A stretch of DNA of 64,000 nucleotides from Pseudomonas oryzae (GTDB lineage: Bacteria; Pseudomonadota; Gammaproteobacteria; Pseudomonadales; Pseudomonadaceae): assembly GCF_900104805.1 (NCBI RefSeq), contig NZ_LT629751.1:3928501-3992500 (forward strand), given 5' to 3'. How positions within the stretch are numbered: position 1 is the first letter of the stretch; each line of letters starts with the position of its first letter. The notes beneath the pieces are model-generated. The model worked only from the letters and a program-made list of their open reading frames with translations, did no database searches and was not told the DNA's origin. This document shows, in pieces, positions 63,731 through 64,000 of the stretch. The position numbers were made by a program, and so were the translations under genes.

Positions 63731-64000
63731 ATGAAAGTCGAACCCTACCTGTTCTTCTACGGGCGCTGCGAGGAGGCGCTGGGCTTCTACGTCCAGGCGC
63801 TCGGCGCCGAGATCACCTTACTTATGCGCTACCGGGAGTCGCCGGATCCGGCGCCGGTGCCCCCCGACTGGGGCGACAAGGTGATGCACGCCGGCCTGCG
63901 CATCGGCGATAGCACGCTGATGGCTTCCGACGGCTGCCCGGAGGGCACGGCCTTCGGCGGTTTCGCGCTGACGCTGGCGGCGCCTTCGCCGGAGCATGCC
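63731..64000 (+). CDS. VOC-family protein (PhnB/glyoxalase-like), 3'-truncated
   Basis: 90 residues visible; the gene continues past the window. It starts MKVEPYLFFYGRCEEALGFY with GGAGG upstream, the PhnB-like pattern, then HAGLRIGDSTLMASDGCPEG and GGFALTLAAPSPEHA. VOC proteins of this class often bind divalent metal or small aromatic ligands. Function unknown. Confidence 0.85.
   Translation, partial: MKVEPYLFFYGRCEEALGFYVQALGAEITLLMRYRESPDPAPVPPDWGDKVMHAGLRIGDSTLMASDGCPEGTAFGGFALTLAAPSPEHA

Overview
The window is about 64 kb of high-GC gammaproteobacterial chromosome, almost certainly from a Pseudomonas-type species. The evidence is the gene content and order: polA, engB, cytochrome c5/c4, dsbA, an endonuclease/exonuclease/phosphatase-fold gene and an ampDh-type amidase in a row, with thrB and a DUF2782 gene on the other side of polA; purEK; a complete histidine utilisation (hut) cluster; and genus-typical families (DUF6482, DUF2388, DUF3301, DUF3299). 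Several families of interspersed REP-like palindromes fit as well. No rRNA, tRNA, CRISPR array, insertion sequence or prophage was recognised. Nearly all of it reads as core metabolic chromosome. The clearest foreign-looking piece is a short, AT-richer stretch with an orphan HsdR-N type nuclease gene (16.4-17.95 kb).

Layout. 0-8 kb: the 3' end of a flavin-dependent monooxygenase oxygenase subunit, an AEC carrier, a type I asparaginase, an orphan periplasmic binding protein, an AGCS amino acid symporter divergent from an HTH regulator, and two GNAT acetyltransferases. 8-12.5 kb: a MocR-type regulator divergent from the GNATs across a decayed paiB remnant, then aspA divergent from its likely LysR regulator. 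12.5-18 kb: a translationally coupled codB-pucR-codA operon behind a good sigma-54 promoter, then the orphan nuclease. 18-26.7 kb: hutC, an NhaC-family antiporter, hutH, hutU, hutG and hutI on the minus strand, divergent from hutD, with a HutC-type operator in front of each side. HutG is of the arginase fold, so the pathway here looks like the short route to glutamate plus formamide.

26.7-30.2 kb: a four-gene operon (DUF6482, a DnaQ/GIY-YIG fusion nuclease, an FeS photolyase/cryptochrome, DUF2256) behind a promoter that closely matches the light-responsive LitR-type element known from P. putida. 30.2-39 kb: purEK with a hairpin in its leader, small membrane and secreted proteins, PbpG, an aminotransferase and a glutamine-synthetase-like ligase, a thioesterase, DUF3301 and an alpha/beta hydrolase. 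39-47.7 kb: a second AEC carrier, a DUF4105 protein coupled to a DUF2388 gene with a DUF2388 paralogue upstream, an acetyl-CoA hydrolase/CoA transferase, and the three-subunit transhydrogenase pntAA-pntAB-pntB. 47.9-49.2 kb: a BigR/SqrR-like sulfur regulator with two YeeE/YedE half-transporters. 49.2-54.3 kb: cytochrome c', cytochrome b561 and a TAXI-TRAP transporter. 54.4-64 kb: the ampDh/dsbA/cytochrome c/engB/polA/thrB block, a hemerythrin-like protein and a truncated VOC-family gene.

No wholly new multi-gene machine stands out. The most promising leads are the putative light-controlled DNA-repair operon, the sigma-54 promoter plus palindrome in front of the cytosine operon, the paiB deletion scar, the unusual hut variant, the 11-bp inverted repeat in front of the sulfur operon, and the DUF2388/DUF4105 locus of unknown function.
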